Source of the DNA: Zygnema cylindricum
Taxonomy: Eukaryota; Streptophyta; Zygnematophyceae; Zygnematales; Zygnemataceae
Assembly: GCA_037447655.1 (NCBI GenBank)
Contig: JBBHKE010000480.1
Location: forward strand, 108,498 to 172,497
Reading direction: 5' to 3'
DNA: 64,000 nucleotides
Each line of letters opens with the position of its first letter. Position 1 is the first letter of the stretch. Position numbers and translations under genes: made by a program. The notes under the pieces are model-generated. The model was given only the letters and a program-made list of their open reading frames with translations. It made no database searches and had not been told where the DNA came from. Below, in pieces: positions 44,686 through 56,049 of this stretch.

Positions 44686-44737
44686 AAATATTGTCAGGAA
44701 AAGTGCGGGTTGAAAGAAAAATTAAAATTAGACTAGA

Positions 44738-44749
44738 AAATAAAGGGAG
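44738..44749 (+). promoter_or_regulatory. Polypurine tract of Copia D
   Basis: A purine-rich run ending AAAGGGAG directly before the 3' LTR TG (44750). It would prime plus-strand DNA synthesis. Confidence 0.7.
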
Positions 44750-45773
44750 TGTTGAAATTAATAGATTTCTAGAGTATTTTCTAGGTTTAAATTTGTTAGG
44801 ATAAAAGAAAACGACGGGCAGCATGCCTCCACTTCCTCTCTCTAGCCCCCATACTTGTTGTATTCACTGAAGGATAGAGAGGGTGGTCGATCCATAGCTG
44901 CCTTAGTTCAACAGGCAGTTATTTTTAGTAGGTTACTAAAAAATATCCTTGACGAAAACACGGGATTTGATCCCGTTACCTGCGGTTCGTCAAGTTGGCC
45001 AATAGCGGTCAGCTTTATCCTATTAGACTAGGACCAATGCTAAATGCTATAGTATGTGATAGATATATATATATTTAGGGAGGAACAAATCCATTTAACT
45101 AAAAGTGTATACGGCATGCATAGATACAGTTTTATGAAAGTACGAAGTACGATTCTATTTCAAAACGGATATCACGCATTTTGGTTCGATAGTGAAACAA
45201 ATATCCCGCAAGTATATATAACGACTAAGATTTTGTCTCGCTGAAAATCCAACGACGCACATCATCGCTGAAATACCGGAATTGTCACTTTGGCGTTTTG
45301 TGACGTGGCATGGCCTGGAGCCACGTGGAGAGATGACATTTGGTCATGGGAATTTCGAGGAATGTACGGACGAGTGAAATGCAAACACGCGTCCACTTAA
45401 TAGCCTTGTCGTACATAGGCCGTACAAAAGGTACACCGGCAGTAGTACTTTTTGGTACGGTACAGTAATATTATTGGCCCGTACTTCAGTAGATAGAAGT
45501 TATTAGAGGGAATCAGGACTTAGAAAATTTTGGTAGGTAGTCATCTCTCCCTTTGAGAGTTTGTACAAATTGGCATTTTTAGTGTCTCATAACTTATCGG
45601 CTGGTTGGCCATTTTCAGTGATTCTTTTTGCTACCGCTCAGGGGAGTCCAAGCTGCATAGGGGTGCAGTCAAACTGTCATTTGGCCTTTCTGGACAGCAA
45701 TGGTTGTGGGGTTAGTTAAATACTATCTAGAGGCTTCTTGTATTCTGTGGTCCAATTGAGACACAGAATTGCA
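44750..45773 (+). mobile_element. 3' LTR of Copia element D
   Basis: 1024 bp, TGTTGAAATTAATAG to CAGAATTGCA, followed by the target duplication AGAGA (45774-45778), which matches 39357-39361. The antisense tRNA-like module is at about 44955-45040. The (TA)n run is much shorter than in the 5' LTR. Confidence 0.95.
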
Positions 45774-45819
45774 AGAGAGGGGGCGAGGATGCTTGGCCGG
45801 AGATAGTTATTGAATGAGA

Positions 45820-45970
45820 GGGCGATGCATGTGTGTGTGTGTGTTTGTGTGTGTGTTTAAGTATCGGTTTTTGGGTGTGTAAGCGGTACATGGGGGGGGG
45901 GGTGAGGGGTGGGGGGAGGGGGGGGGAGGAAAAACGTCAGAATATTGTTTTTTTTTTTTTTTTTTCGAAA
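45820..45970. repeat. (TG)n, poly-G and poly-T low-complexity cluster
   Basis: A TG/GTGTTT repeat at about 45829-45857, G-rich runs at 45890-45930 and a T homopolymer of about 20 at 45945-45965. No coding value. Confidence 0.85.
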
Positions 45971-45973
45971 TTG

Positions 45974-46281
45974 AAGGGGAGGGGAGGTGGGGGGGTTTAA
46001 GACGCACGTTAGATCGATTATATAGAAGTCAAACGTAGTCAACAGAATAAGCAGTCTACTTGTACCAGTTTGTACGAACTGAATATATGATGACGTAAGC
46101 CTTCCGCAAGAGTCAATTCGACGGCAATTTGTACGAACCTGGTATAAATTAACGCGTCAGATCGATTTTTTAGAATTCGAATGTTATCAACAAATTTGTC
46201 GTCATCTAGAACCTTTTTGTCCGTACGGAGTATTTAATGCCGCCGTTTTTTGTACGGAGTAAAACTCGTTCGTCCGAAAAC
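45974..46281. other. No gene seen
   Basis: AT-rich sequence with several GTAC-containing short repeats; nothing codable is recognised. Confidence 0.5.
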
Positions 46282-46283
46282 TA

Positions 46284-47478
46284 CACCGCGAATGGTAATA
46301 AGAGTAATGAAAAAATTGGAGTACAAAAACTAAAAAAAAAACAATTAGAGTAATGAATGCTAATTTATGTGATATAGTTGTTTCAACTATGAAGTTTACT
46401 CTAATTAATTTAAGTACTCTAATTTGGCACGTTAATATCCTCTACTGCAAATAAGGTATTTGTACAAAATTTATTGAAAAGTAAGCTTTAGTAAGTCTTA
46501 CAAACTAGAGTATAGGACTTAAAATATCTTTATAATACCAACTACTCAATATTGACGAAATTTAGTGTGGAATTTTTGTAGTATCTACACGAATAGTTAT
46601 CTTTAACTAAATTAGTGTGTAGGGCCGCCAATGAATGTGGACGTGATAAGAATCACCCGGATTTTTAAGGTATAGATATTGTTAGTGGACAATTCTGGTC
46701 CAAACACTTAGATTTTTGTTAGTAGGTTGTCTGGTGAACCCTGTACATACGTTTTAGATGTTTTCTATATCTTTTGAGTATTTAGTTCAATTAGGATTGA
46801 TCAACTCGATACAGAATGTACATTCTACACAGAGTTTAAGGAAATGAGAGCACTAAGTGCAGTTTAAGGTGTTTTGTGCTCTATTGTCTTTGATTTGCTT
46901 GTAGTACATGTTTGTTTGGTTGAAAGACCTCTTTCATTTGTAGTTACATATCTTACAGTATTGATCTAGTCTGATAGGCATTCCTCTTTGGGTTTGCTTC
47001 CGCTAACATGTTTGATAATGGCTCAGCTCTTGTTGGAAGTGCTCATATTAGCCCTAGTGCTCCACCTGCTTCTCCAGGGACGAATATCCCAGCTGGTGCA
47101 AGTGTGACTCCTAGTGGGAGTGGATCACAGCCGAGTCTAAATGCCCATGACCTTCAACAGAATTTGGCAAAACGTACAGTTTATCGTCACTATGAGGTTT
47201 GCACTACGCGGTTTGTTAAAACGCAGTTACATGATAACGAGATGTATTAAATCATTATTTGTACTTTTTTACTTAATAAAGTTCAATTTTGCACGGTTGG
47301 AGGTCGTCCGTACTCCACACTATTTAAAACGAACCTATATTAGAATTAAAAACGCTAATTAAACTTTGCCTTAAATAGAATAATTAAAAAATTAGAATTA
47401 TTTACTCTATTTCATATGATAGAGTCGAAATTCGAGATACCGAATTAGAGTAATTTGCTCTAATTACGATTCGCGGTG
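46284..47478. mobile_element. 615 bp-type TA MITE split by a Copia fragment
   Basis: Left arm 46284-46474 (CACCGCGAATGGTAATAAG start after TA) and right arm from about 47159 to 47478 (ending CGATTCGCGGTG before TA) correspond to the two halves of the intact copy at 47703-48317. The Copia E-type segment between them inserted near GTACAAAATTT. Confidence 0.7.
46475..47158 (+). mobile_element. Copia E-type fragment: LTR, leader and gag start
   Basis: Same start (TGAAAAGTAAGC) and strong similarity to 18275-18955, including the gag opening at 47008 with the Pro/Ser/Ala-rich N-terminus. Similarity stops at AATGCCCA, and the frame then runs into MITE sequence. A truncated, non-coding relic. Confidence 0.8.
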
Positions 47479-47702
47479 TATTTCCCCTTTGAAAATACTT
47501 TGTCGCGACTTATTACATCCTGTGCGGAATATCCCTACAGGTCATGCCGGTCCAGTGTGAACGCTAACATGTGACTTATTATTCTAGTTTTTCAATGACT
47601 TCACCTTTGTGGAAGCTACACGGATTTCAAGAGAGACTGTTCTTAATTCCATTGATTTAGTGTGGATTTGTCGTACTGATTAATCTCATGCCATGTGCAC
47701 TA

Positions 47703-48317
47703 CACCGAGAATCGTAATTAAGGTAGTGAAAAAATTATAGCAAAAAAACAAAAAAAAACAATTAGAGTAATGAACTCTAATTTATGTTATAAAACCTTTT
47801 CACAATGGAAGTTTACTCTAATTTATTTAAGTACTCTATATTCGGTTATGTCGGCAATAATTATCCGCTCTGAAATTATGAACACTAAAATACGTAGACG
47901 TACAAAATTTGTCAGTCTGTATAGTTTTGACGTCATTTTGACGTTAGTATTATTTGTCGCGCTGAATGTAAGTTAATGTTCACACTGACGACGATGTTGT
48001 CGACGGACGAGAGGTATGCAAACGGCTTTTTTCGATATATTTGATTTTTCGTTTAGTGCGATTTTCACGGTGCGAGCGCGATTCTATTAAATCATTATTT
48101 GTACCTTTTTACTTAAAAAGTACAATTTTGTACGGTCGAACGTCATCCGTACTCGACACTATTTAAAACTAACCTATATTACAATTTTTTACGCTAATTA
48201 AACTTACCTAAATTAGAATAATGAAAAAAATAGAATCATTTACTCTATTTGATGTTATAGAGTCGAAATATCAAGCGACCGAATTAGAGTAATTTACTCT
48301 AATTACGATTCGCGGTG
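47703..48317. mobile_element. Complete TA-flanked MITE, 615 bp subfamily
   Basis: Left CACCGAGAATCGTAATTA, right TAATTACGATTCGCGGTG, TA on both sides (47701-47702, 48318-48319). A short frame inside (47770-47976) is not supported as a gene. Confidence 0.8.
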
Positions 48318-48373
48318 TAGTACAGTTCTGAAGTTGCTGACGTGGATATTTAGATAAACATCCATAAGGTTTA

Positions 48374-48432
48374 GGGTACGTCCCCATGTAATCGGTACTT
48401 TAATAAAGTATTTTGGACTGTAGTGAAGATTT
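48374..48432 (+). mobile_element. Left arm of PIF/Harbinger-like element 3, copy 1
   Basis: TTA (48371-48373) then GGGTACGTCCCCATGT, identical to 56106 on. In this copy the right arm is absent because the block ends at the LTR element. Confidence 0.65.
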
Positions 48433-49035
48433 TGTTGGTTTTTGACGATCTTTGGCAACACATCGATTCTGACAGAAGTACCGATTTGCATATGTGCAAC
48501 GTGACGTGACGTGACGAATCAAAATGTACGGAATTGAACCGAACGACAACATGTTTGATTAAATGCTTTGTGTACGGAATTGTATACAGACGTGCGGCGA
48601 TTCCCGGTGGACAATCAATATGTAAATAGATTTAGATTGAACCATACTTTAATGACTTATTTAGTGTAGGCTTTTTCTTTGCATAGAAAAGACAGAACAG
48701 AGCAGACAGAAAGATAACTCTTCATAAATCAATTTCACAGAGCAAGTTAGACATACAGAGACTAAGACAAAGGAGAATAGATTTGCCTTTATTATAAAGT
48801 CTTTGTAACAAATTGTCCTAAAATGACCATAATTGAAAACTACGGCTATTCCTGAGATCCTATCTTGTCTATTCTGTCTATTTTCTAAATATCTCTCCCT
48901 ACTCTACATCATTCCTATCTCTATTTTTTCTGTGACTCTCTAAGCCCCTTTTGCGTGTTTGATCCGCGGCCGGTCCATTTCGTTTGTGGTTACGGGAATC
49001 CTTCCTGTTAGCTCGGATGACCAAGCAGGTGAGAG
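48433..49035 (+). mobile_element. Element F 5' LTR, copy 1
   Basis: Direct repeat of 52791-53386 beginning TGTTGGTTTTTGACG. The end is placed near 49035 by alignment with the 3' repeats, which end in ACA. Includes AGACAGAACAGAGCAGACAG and TCCATTTCGTTTGTGGTTAC blocks. No tRNA 3'-end primer site is obvious after it. Confidence 0.7.
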
Positions 49036-50809
49036 GGTAGAGACAAAACAAACATGTCACAACCCAGATCACAAAGACTCTGTCTGCAATTCGAGCATTC
49101 AGATCAATGAAGACCATAGCGGAGAGGAGTGCAATTCGAGCATTCAGATCAAAGAAGAGCACAGCGGAGAGGAGACAGGCAAAGCTACTGACAATCGAAG
49201 AGAGAAAGCTGGAAACAAAAAGATCTCTAACGAATTCATTGCAGGCCAAACTCTAAACAGCGACACGGTCTCACACGTGTACCTCTTTTTGAAAGCAGAT
49301 GCTACAGAAAGGGAAGGTCTGCCGGGAGGGCAGATAGAAGGGGAAGAAGAACTCACCATTTCAGAGAAGCAATCAGAGGAGATCCACCATCAGCCGAGAG
49401 CATGTGGCTGTATCTCTGTCCGCAATCTTCCGAGGGAGCCGCCAAATCAAATGGTTGAGGGCTCCGTCCTTCAACCTACACATCCCAAAGTCAGAAGCAT
49501 CATTGGATGGGACTCCATTCAGCCGACGAGAAAGGAGTCAAGCAAGAAAGACACAAACAGAGTTCTAACCCTGCATAGAAAAAATACATGCAGCAAACAG
49601 AAAGGTTGCACATTTAACTCTGCAGATGTTGCTGCGACAACGAATGGAAAGATGGAATACGGCTCAGACAAGTCAACAACCATAATCAGCCCCAAGTGGA
49701 GTCAAGAGAATCGAGATCCTAAGATTAAGGGTCACCCATCTCAAGAGGAGACGGGAAGGAGATCTTACCTCAAAAAGGTCTGAGATCTGGTGTCTCAGAA
49801 CGACGCCACGCTTAACCGCATTGCCTCAGAATGGCTAAAGTTCACACAGGGCGACGAAGAAATCTGCCTAGCAGGCATACAGAATGCACAAAGTCGACTC
49901 AGTGCGCCATTCTCAATTTTCAAAAAGGACCAACGAAGTGTCTTGCACAGTGAATCAGAATGCCAGTCTGCGAAGCAAATCAATACTGAGATGAAAGGAG
50001 GAAGCAAAGGTGGCACACGCATGATTGCAACAACGCATCAAAAAAAATTCATCGAAAGTCAGAACGCACCAAACTTTGCAACAGACTTTGCAACAGAGAA
50101 AACCGCCAATCCTCAATCGGAGACAACAAATGCAAGCATTGACAAAATCAGGTCAGGCAGTAAGACATTTGATTCAAAGAAAAAATCAAAGAGGATCAAC
50201 GAAAAGGGTCATAGTTCCACTCACCAAATAGAAGATGTTTTGAACAAGGAGATCGAGCGAGCTTCGGAGATCATCGGTAGCCGAGTGGCTACATGCGGTC
50301 CCATGAGCACAGATCTGCGTCATGTCGATCAAGGCAGTATGAGTAAGGACAGCGATCTGCAAAATAGAAGGAAAAATATTAATGTGTTGGTAAACGGACA
50401 TGGAGAGGAGGGGAACAAGCAAGGAGTAGGAGGCAAATGGAGGGAGCACAAGGACAACCAAGAAGTGGGAGGCAATCAGCGAGCATCACTCATCAAATCA
50501 GACAACAAGGTCATCCGCTTTAAAGTATACAAGAAAAATGGGAGCAAAGGTAACAAAGACGACAACTCACCATCGGAAAAGGGATTCGAATCCAAACGTT
50601 CCTCCAGTCAAGTCCGCTTCAGCACCAAATCCAAAGGAGGCATGGTATCCTCCACCTCCACTTTTCCAATCTATAGCGGACCATCACAAAGAGGGTGCAA
50701 AGTCATCACAGGCGATGAAGCGCTCTGCCAAACAGGTGAAATGCATGTCAGTAACTCCACCAGAAAAAGAGAAGATTCATGCATCACATTTACTCACACC
50801 AAAAATTGA
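48959..50809 (+). CDS. Element F, long unrecognised frame broken by one TGA, copy 1
   Basis: The frame opens in the end of the LTR and runs 274 codons to TGA at 49781-49783. It then continues in the same frame for about 340 codons to a stop at 50809. The product is hydrophilic (Lys, Ser, Glu, Asn, Thr), with a tandem 15-residue repeat CNSSIQINEDHSGEE near 49087-49176. No zinc knuckle, protease, RT or signal peptide is seen. By position it could be a gag-like or captured protein. The in-frame TGA may be a mutation or a readthrough site. Also found unchanged at 56691-58541. Confidence 0.4.
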
Positions 50810-51149
50810 TTATTGGAAAGTGAGGAAGGAAGCTCAAATGAGGAGTAAGCTAATTTTTGACAAAGTTGCAGCTAAGATAAAGGCAAATACAGGAAAGGAG
50901 GTCGTGAGGAACCCAATCCTACCGTTAATTTATTCAACTGGGGAGAGAGAAGATTTGGCAAGGACAAAGACACGCGTCCTCTCGAAGAAAGACACCTTAA
51001 GGGAAGGAAATCCACCTATAGAAGGAGCAATTGTCATCGAGGCCGCCGGTAAGGAATTTGCAAGCAGTGGAGGAGCAAGTACGTTTTGCATCAAAAAAAA
51101 TAAGACTAGTGAACGAAAGAAGAAAAACAAGAAAAAAAAACGTAAGTAA
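50538..51149 (+). CDS. Element F, overlapping 203-codon frame, copy 1
   Basis: Overlaps the previous frame by 271 bp in another register. The second half, after 50809, has mixed sequence such as KIDYWKVRKEAQMRSKLIFD and ends in a Lys-rich tail. The switch suggests either programmed frameshifting or one indel joining it to the upstream frame. Function unknown. Confidence 0.3.
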   Translation: MGAKVTKTTTHHRKRDSNPNVPPVKSASAPNPKEAWYPPPPLFQSIADHHKEGAKSSQAMKRSAKQVKCMSVTPPEKEKIHASHLLTPKIDYWKVRKEAQMRSKLIFDKVAAKIKANTGKEVVRNPILPLIYSTGEREDLARTKTRVLSKKDTLREGNPPIEGAIVIEAAGKEFASSGGASTFCIKKNKTSERKKKNKKKKRK

Positions 51150-52221
51150 AAATTATTTTGATGTCCTTTTATGCTCTTGCCACATGATAGTGAAAACGGA
51201 AAAGAGTGCAAAAGACAGACAGCAGCAAAGGAAGTTGGAACTCACCAGAGAGGAGCAGAGATTCCGAAGAAAGTGGGAGAAGCCTCAAAGGAGCTCTCCA
51301 CTTGTCACCCCATGGAGCCGGTCAAAAGGGAATCTGGCCAAGTAAGTAACAGGTTAGTTAACTTGGCAGAAGAGGGACCGAAGCTAAAAATTTGGGAAAG
51401 AAAAACTTTCAAAGAAGCATTCTTGACCGAAATTGATTTAATTGAGAAATAAGACATGAGGGGATTAATAGAGAAAGACTCATCTTACCTTTTTGTGACC
51501 AAGGTTCTTCCGAATCCACCATCTATAAGGGTTCTAAATACGGCCACGGTTCAGTCGGCCACAATTTCGAGAGGAGAACATCCGCAAAGCACAGCGGAAG
51601 ACGTGATGGGAAAAGTCTAAGGTGTTAGTTTCCAATCCATGTTATCCCAGATTAGGTCAAGTGCAAATGCTATGAAATCTAAGAGTCAAAAAGCAAATAA
51701 AGGAAAGATTGGAAAGACATCTAGTAGGATTTAGGAGCTGGAAACATTTAAAGATGTAAATGAATTAAAAGAATTCAGCCATAAAGACTCAATAGCAGCT
51801 GCACGAAAGAAAAGGGGAGATAGATCTCTTAACTTGATAGTTGCCAAAAAGGAGTCTAGAGGGAATCCTGACAAATGCATTGAAACAAGGCTTGAGGGTA
51901 GAAAGGAAAGCTTACCTCACCGAATTCATGACAAAGAAAAATATCTTGGACAGGCGCAGATTAGAAGGTCCCACACCCGAGCACGATCTGGAAGCCGTGG
52001 CTGGGGAGAAGGAAAGAAGAAACCTAAACGCCATCGAGGAAAGCCTAAGCCTTAGTATTCTAGAATACGTGCTAAACGATGACAGTCTGAGGAGAAAAGA
52101 TAATGACTTTGATGACGAGACTCTAAGTGAAACCCTAAAGAAGAAAGGTTTCAGACAGGAAAATTCCAAAGGACATAATGAACCTGTATTTCAAAGTACT
52201 AACTATTTTATGAATGAATAA
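51150..52221 (+). pseudogene. Element F, decayed middle coding region, copy 1
   Basis: Frames 51171-51452 and 51841-52221 with charged, helix-prone composition (Glu/Lys/Leu-rich). They are separated by stops around 51452, 51620 and 51735. No family recognised; no RT motif in any frame. Confidence 0.35.
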
Positions 52222-52867
52222 AGTACAGGACGTACCTTTGTGAACGTGCGACGAAGGCGCAAAGTACCTATTGAGTCGTACATTGGGAATTGTCGAAGTT
52301 TCATCGCCGCCGCGAACGGAAAAATCGAACGGACGAAATTAATCAGGTCGTTGGAACAACAATTGGAAAATTCTACGACGAAACACACGGTACCGATTAA
52401 CATTGGAAATCCACGGTCGAAACGAAACCAAACATTATTCTCCTTGTACAACGAGGATAAAAGGCACATCAGGTGGTCCCCAAATTAATCCGTTGGCACG
52501 TGCAGAAAGCGCCAGCAACGCAGTGTCCTTAGGCGCCATACGCGCCCCAATTGGTCATACTTTGACGAAAGGTCATCTTTGGACCACATGTGGTCCCCAC
52601 GGGGTCATATTCTAAATAGATCCAAAATCAGTACACGTCAACGGAGCGAAAGAACATATCGGCTCCAAACCGCCTCGAGTGTACGGCTACCAGTTTTTAT
52701 ATCAAGAAAAATCCCCCGAGTTTTTTATTCTGACGGAAATTATCAGCGACGACATTATATCGGATGTATCGCGCAAAGCTCGAGTGGGAGTGTTGGTTTT
52801 TGACGATCTTTGGCAAAACATCGATTCTGACAAAAGTACCGATTTGCATATGTGCAACGTGACGTGA
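52222..52867 (+). pseudogene. Element F, 3' coding region running into the LTR, copy 1
   Basis: Three consecutive pieces: from about 52225 (VPIESYIGNCRSFIAAANGK), a shift near 52480 (GAIRAPIGHTLTKGHLWT), then a stop at 52613-52615, and 52616-52867 (SPEFFILTEIISDDI, VLVFDDLWQNIDSDKSTD). The last 25 codons lie inside the 3' LTR. Hydrophobic and acidic spacing makes it look like real protein, but I cannot name a family. Confidence 0.4.
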
Positions 52868-53386
52868 CGTGACGAATCGAAATGTACGGAATTGAACCGA
52901 ACGACAACATGTTTGAATGAATGCTTTGTGTACGGAATTGTGTACAGATGTGCGCCAATTCCCAGTGGACAATCAATGTGTAAATAGATTTAGATTGGAC
53001 CACACTTTAGTGACTTATTTAGTGTAGGCTTTTTGTTTGCATAGAAAAGACAGAACAGAGCAGACAGAAAAGACACCCTTACCCTTTATCCATCAATTTC
53101 ACAGTGCAAGTTAGACATACATAGAGTAAGACAAAGTAAGATAGATTTGGCTTTATTATAAAGTCTTTGTAACAAATTGTCCTAAAAGGACCATAATTGA
53201 AAGCTACTGCTATTCCTGAGATCCTATCTTGTATATCCTGTCTTCCCTACTCTACATCATTCCAATCTCTATTTAGTTTCTGTGACTCCCTAAGCCCTTT
53301 GTGCGTGTTTGATCTGCTACCGGTCCATTTCGTTTGTGGTTACGGGAGATCCTCCCGTTAGCTCGAATGAACGACCCGGCGTTACA
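52791..53386 (+). mobile_element. Element F 3' LTR, copy 1
   Basis: Starts TGTTGG right after the purine run GAGTGGGAG, a plausible polypurine tract, and ends ..GCGTTACA at the edge of the LRR relic. It carries the same blocks as the 5' repeat, with several percent divergence. Confidence 0.7.
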
Positions 53387-53539
53387 AAAGCAACTAAATT
53401 TATTTTTTTCTTTAATTCTCGAAATTATAATCTCCTTTTTGCCATTTCTCTTATTTTGCTCATTTGACTTATTTTGACCTATTTCACACATCTTCCCGAG
53501 TAACCCAATCTATGCATTTTACCCATTTACCAATTTTAA

Positions 53540-54525
53540 CCAATTTTGTTTAACGTACTTGTAAACGGAACCGAAACCACCGACCCCGAGAAGATTCTTT
53601 TTCGATCAATTGTCGGCCGCCTTTATTAATCTCTATAAATGAGAGAAAATGGTAATTTGTGGTACAAAACAAGCTCTCCATTATCGGGCCCATATCTCCT
53701 TAATCGACGGAAAACCAATAATCCCAATAAAACCAAAATAGTTGAAACAAGTGTGACAGAAACTGAAATACCGACTACGACCCCATTTTTACACCTTTTG
53801 GAGAAATACATTGTTGAAGAGGAGCTCCGCAAAGATTCGAGTTAATGGAAAAATAAGAGGGATCACAAATACTGAGATTTCCAATGGAGATTTCTCCTTC
53901 TAATAAATTACTTGAAAAATTTAGTATTACAGAAGAGGGAAACCCGGAAAGGACTCCGGGAATTGAACCATTGAGGGAATTTGAAGAGAGGTCGAGAAGG
54001 AGAAGAGAGGAGAGATTTCCGAGACTTGAAGGATTTTTTCCCGATAATTGATTTCCAGAAATTTGAAGTTTGGTCAGCATGTTTAAGTTTCCTAAAGATG
54101 TGGGAATTTCTCTGGAAAGGAAATTTTTGTCCAAATAAAGTTGGTTAAGGTAGGTTAGGTTTCCAAGCTCCTCCGGGATGCCACCTGTCAAACTATTGTT
54201 GGACAAGAGGAGCTGAGTGAGAGAGGTAATTTTTCCTAGAGGTAATTTTTCCTATGCTTTCTGGAATATTTCCTGAAATCCCATTATTTGTCAATTTTAA
54301 AACTACTAGTTTACACACGTTCCCTATTTCCGCGGGAATCGAGGAGATACGATTGTTTGAAAGAAGGAGAGTATTAATTGGACTAATAGTTGTCGAATTT
54401 GAAGGAAGAGAAATATTGGAATTTTCATTATATGTGAGATCGACAACAATGAGATTTGTGTATGTGACAAAAAAAAGGCAAAGTTCCATTAAGACTATTA
54501 TGGGACATATTTAGAGCAAAAAGTC
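53540..54525 (-). pseudogene. LRR receptor-like kinase gene relic
   Basis: On the minus strand, 54525-53785 encodes about eight plant-type leucine-rich repeats (e.g. [33 protein letters not shown]) and a C-terminal cap (LCGAPLQQC). A frameshift leads to a transmembrane segment ([20 protein letters not shown], near 53720-53780) and basic RRLRR. Two more shifts precede the kinase glycine-rich loop LLGVGGFGSVYK (about 53553-53590). A 16-bp tandem duplication near 54220-54252 also breaks the frame. The N-terminus is cut at 54526 by the duplicated block. The kinase domain beyond the loop is missing, with element F 150 bp further on. Such receptors perceive peptides at the plasma membrane. Confidence 0.85.
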
Positions 54526-54889
54526 GATTGATCAACTCGATACAGAATGTACATTCTACACAGAGTTTAAGGAAATAAGAGCACTAAGTGCAGTTTAAGG
54601 TGTTTTGTGCTCTATTGTCTTTGATTTGCTTGTAGTACATGTTTGTTTGGTTGAAAGACCTCTTTCATTTGTAGTTACATATCTTACAGTATTGATCTAG
54701 TCTGATAGGCATTCCTCTTGGGTTTGCTTCCCGCTAACATGTTTGATAATGGCTCAGCTCTTGTTGGAAGTGCTCATATTAGCCCTAGTGCTCCACCTGC
54801 TTCTCCAGGGACGAATATCCCAGCTGGTGCAAGTGTGACTCCTAGTGGGAGTGGATCACAGCCGAGTCTAAATGCCCATGACCTTCAAC
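54526..54889 (+). mobile_element. Copia E-type fragment, 5'-truncated copy
   Basis: LTR 3' part and gag start (54739 on), equal to 46795-47158 with three or four differences (e.g. one T fewer and one C more around 54718-54732). Confidence 0.8.
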
Positions 54890-55209
54890 AGAATTTGGCA
54901 AAACGTACAGTTTATCGTCACTATGAGGTTTGCACTACGCGGTTTGTTAAAACGCAGTTACATGATAACGAGATGTATTAAATCATTATTTGTACTTTTT
55001 TACTTAATAAAGTTCAATTTTGCACGGTTGGAGGTCGTCCGTACTCCACACTATTTAAAACGAACCTATATTAGAATTAAAAACGCTAATTAAACTTTGC
55101 CTTAAATAGAATAATTAAAAAATTAGAATTATTTACTCTATTTCATATGATAGAGTCGAAATTCGAGATACCGAATTAGAGTAATTTGCTCTAATTACGA
55201 TTCGCGGTG
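54890..55209. mobile_element. MITE right arm, copy 2
   Basis: Corresponds to 47159-47478. The left arm is missing here because the block begins inside the Copia fragment. Confidence 0.7.
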
Positions 55210-55433
55210 TATTTCCCCTTTGAAAATACTTTGTCGCGACTTATTACATCCTGTGCGGAATATCCCTACAGGTCATGCCGGTCCAGTGTGAACGCTAACA
55301 TGTGACTTATTATTCTAGTTTTTCAATGACTTCACCTTTGTGGAAGCTACACGGATTTCAAGAGAGACTGTTCTTAATTCCATTGATTTAGTGTGGATTT
55401 GTCGTACTGATTAATCTCATGCCATGTGCACTA

Positions 55434-56049
55434 CACCGAGAATCGTAATTAAGGTAGTGAAAAAATTATAGCAAAAAAACAAAAAAAAAACAATTAGAGT
55501 AATGAACTCTAATTTATGTTATAAAACCTTTTCACAATGGAAGTTTACTCTAATTTATTTAAGTACTCTATATTCGGTTATGTCGGCAATAATTATCCGC
55601 TCTGAAATTATGAACACTAAAATACGTAGACGTACAAAATTTGTCAGTCTGTATAGTTTTGACGTCATTTTGACGTTAGTATTATTTGTCGCGCTGAATG
55701 TAAGTTAATGTTCACACTGACGACGATGTTGTCGACGGACGAGAGGTATGCAAACGGCTTTTTTCGATATATTTGATTTTTCGTTTAGTGCGATTTTCAC
55801 GGTGCGAGCGCGATTCTATTAAATCATTATTTGTACCTTTTTACTTAAAAAGTACAATTTTGTACGGTCGAACGTCATCCGTACTCGACACTATTTAAAA
55901 CTAACCTATATTACAATTTTTTACGCTAATTAAACTTACCTAAATTAGAATAATGAAAAAAATAGAATCATTTACTCTATTTGATGTTATAGAGTCGAAA
56001 TATCAAGCGACCGAATTAGAGTAATTTACTCTAATTACGATTCGCGGTG
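55434..56049. mobile_element. Complete TA-flanked MITE, 615 bp subfamily, copy 2
   Basis: Same as 47703-48317 plus one extra A in an A-run; TA at both borders. Confidence 0.8.

Larger units (their letters stand above)
46795..53386 (+). repeat. Large duplicated block, copy 1
   Basis: Matches 54526-61110 at offset 7731, shifting to 7732 after a 1-bp A-run indel near 47750. Nearly identical to about 52100, where all encoded frames agree exactly. Beyond that substitutions become frequent, and the LTR parts (52900-53386 versus 60630-61110) also carry indels. The left end is inside a Copia LTR; the right end coincides with the 3' end of the LTR element. Confidence 0.9.

Noticed and set aside
47770-47976. 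A 68-codon frame repeated at 55502-55708
   Set aside because: It lies entirely within a MITE and is repeated only because the MITE is duplicated.
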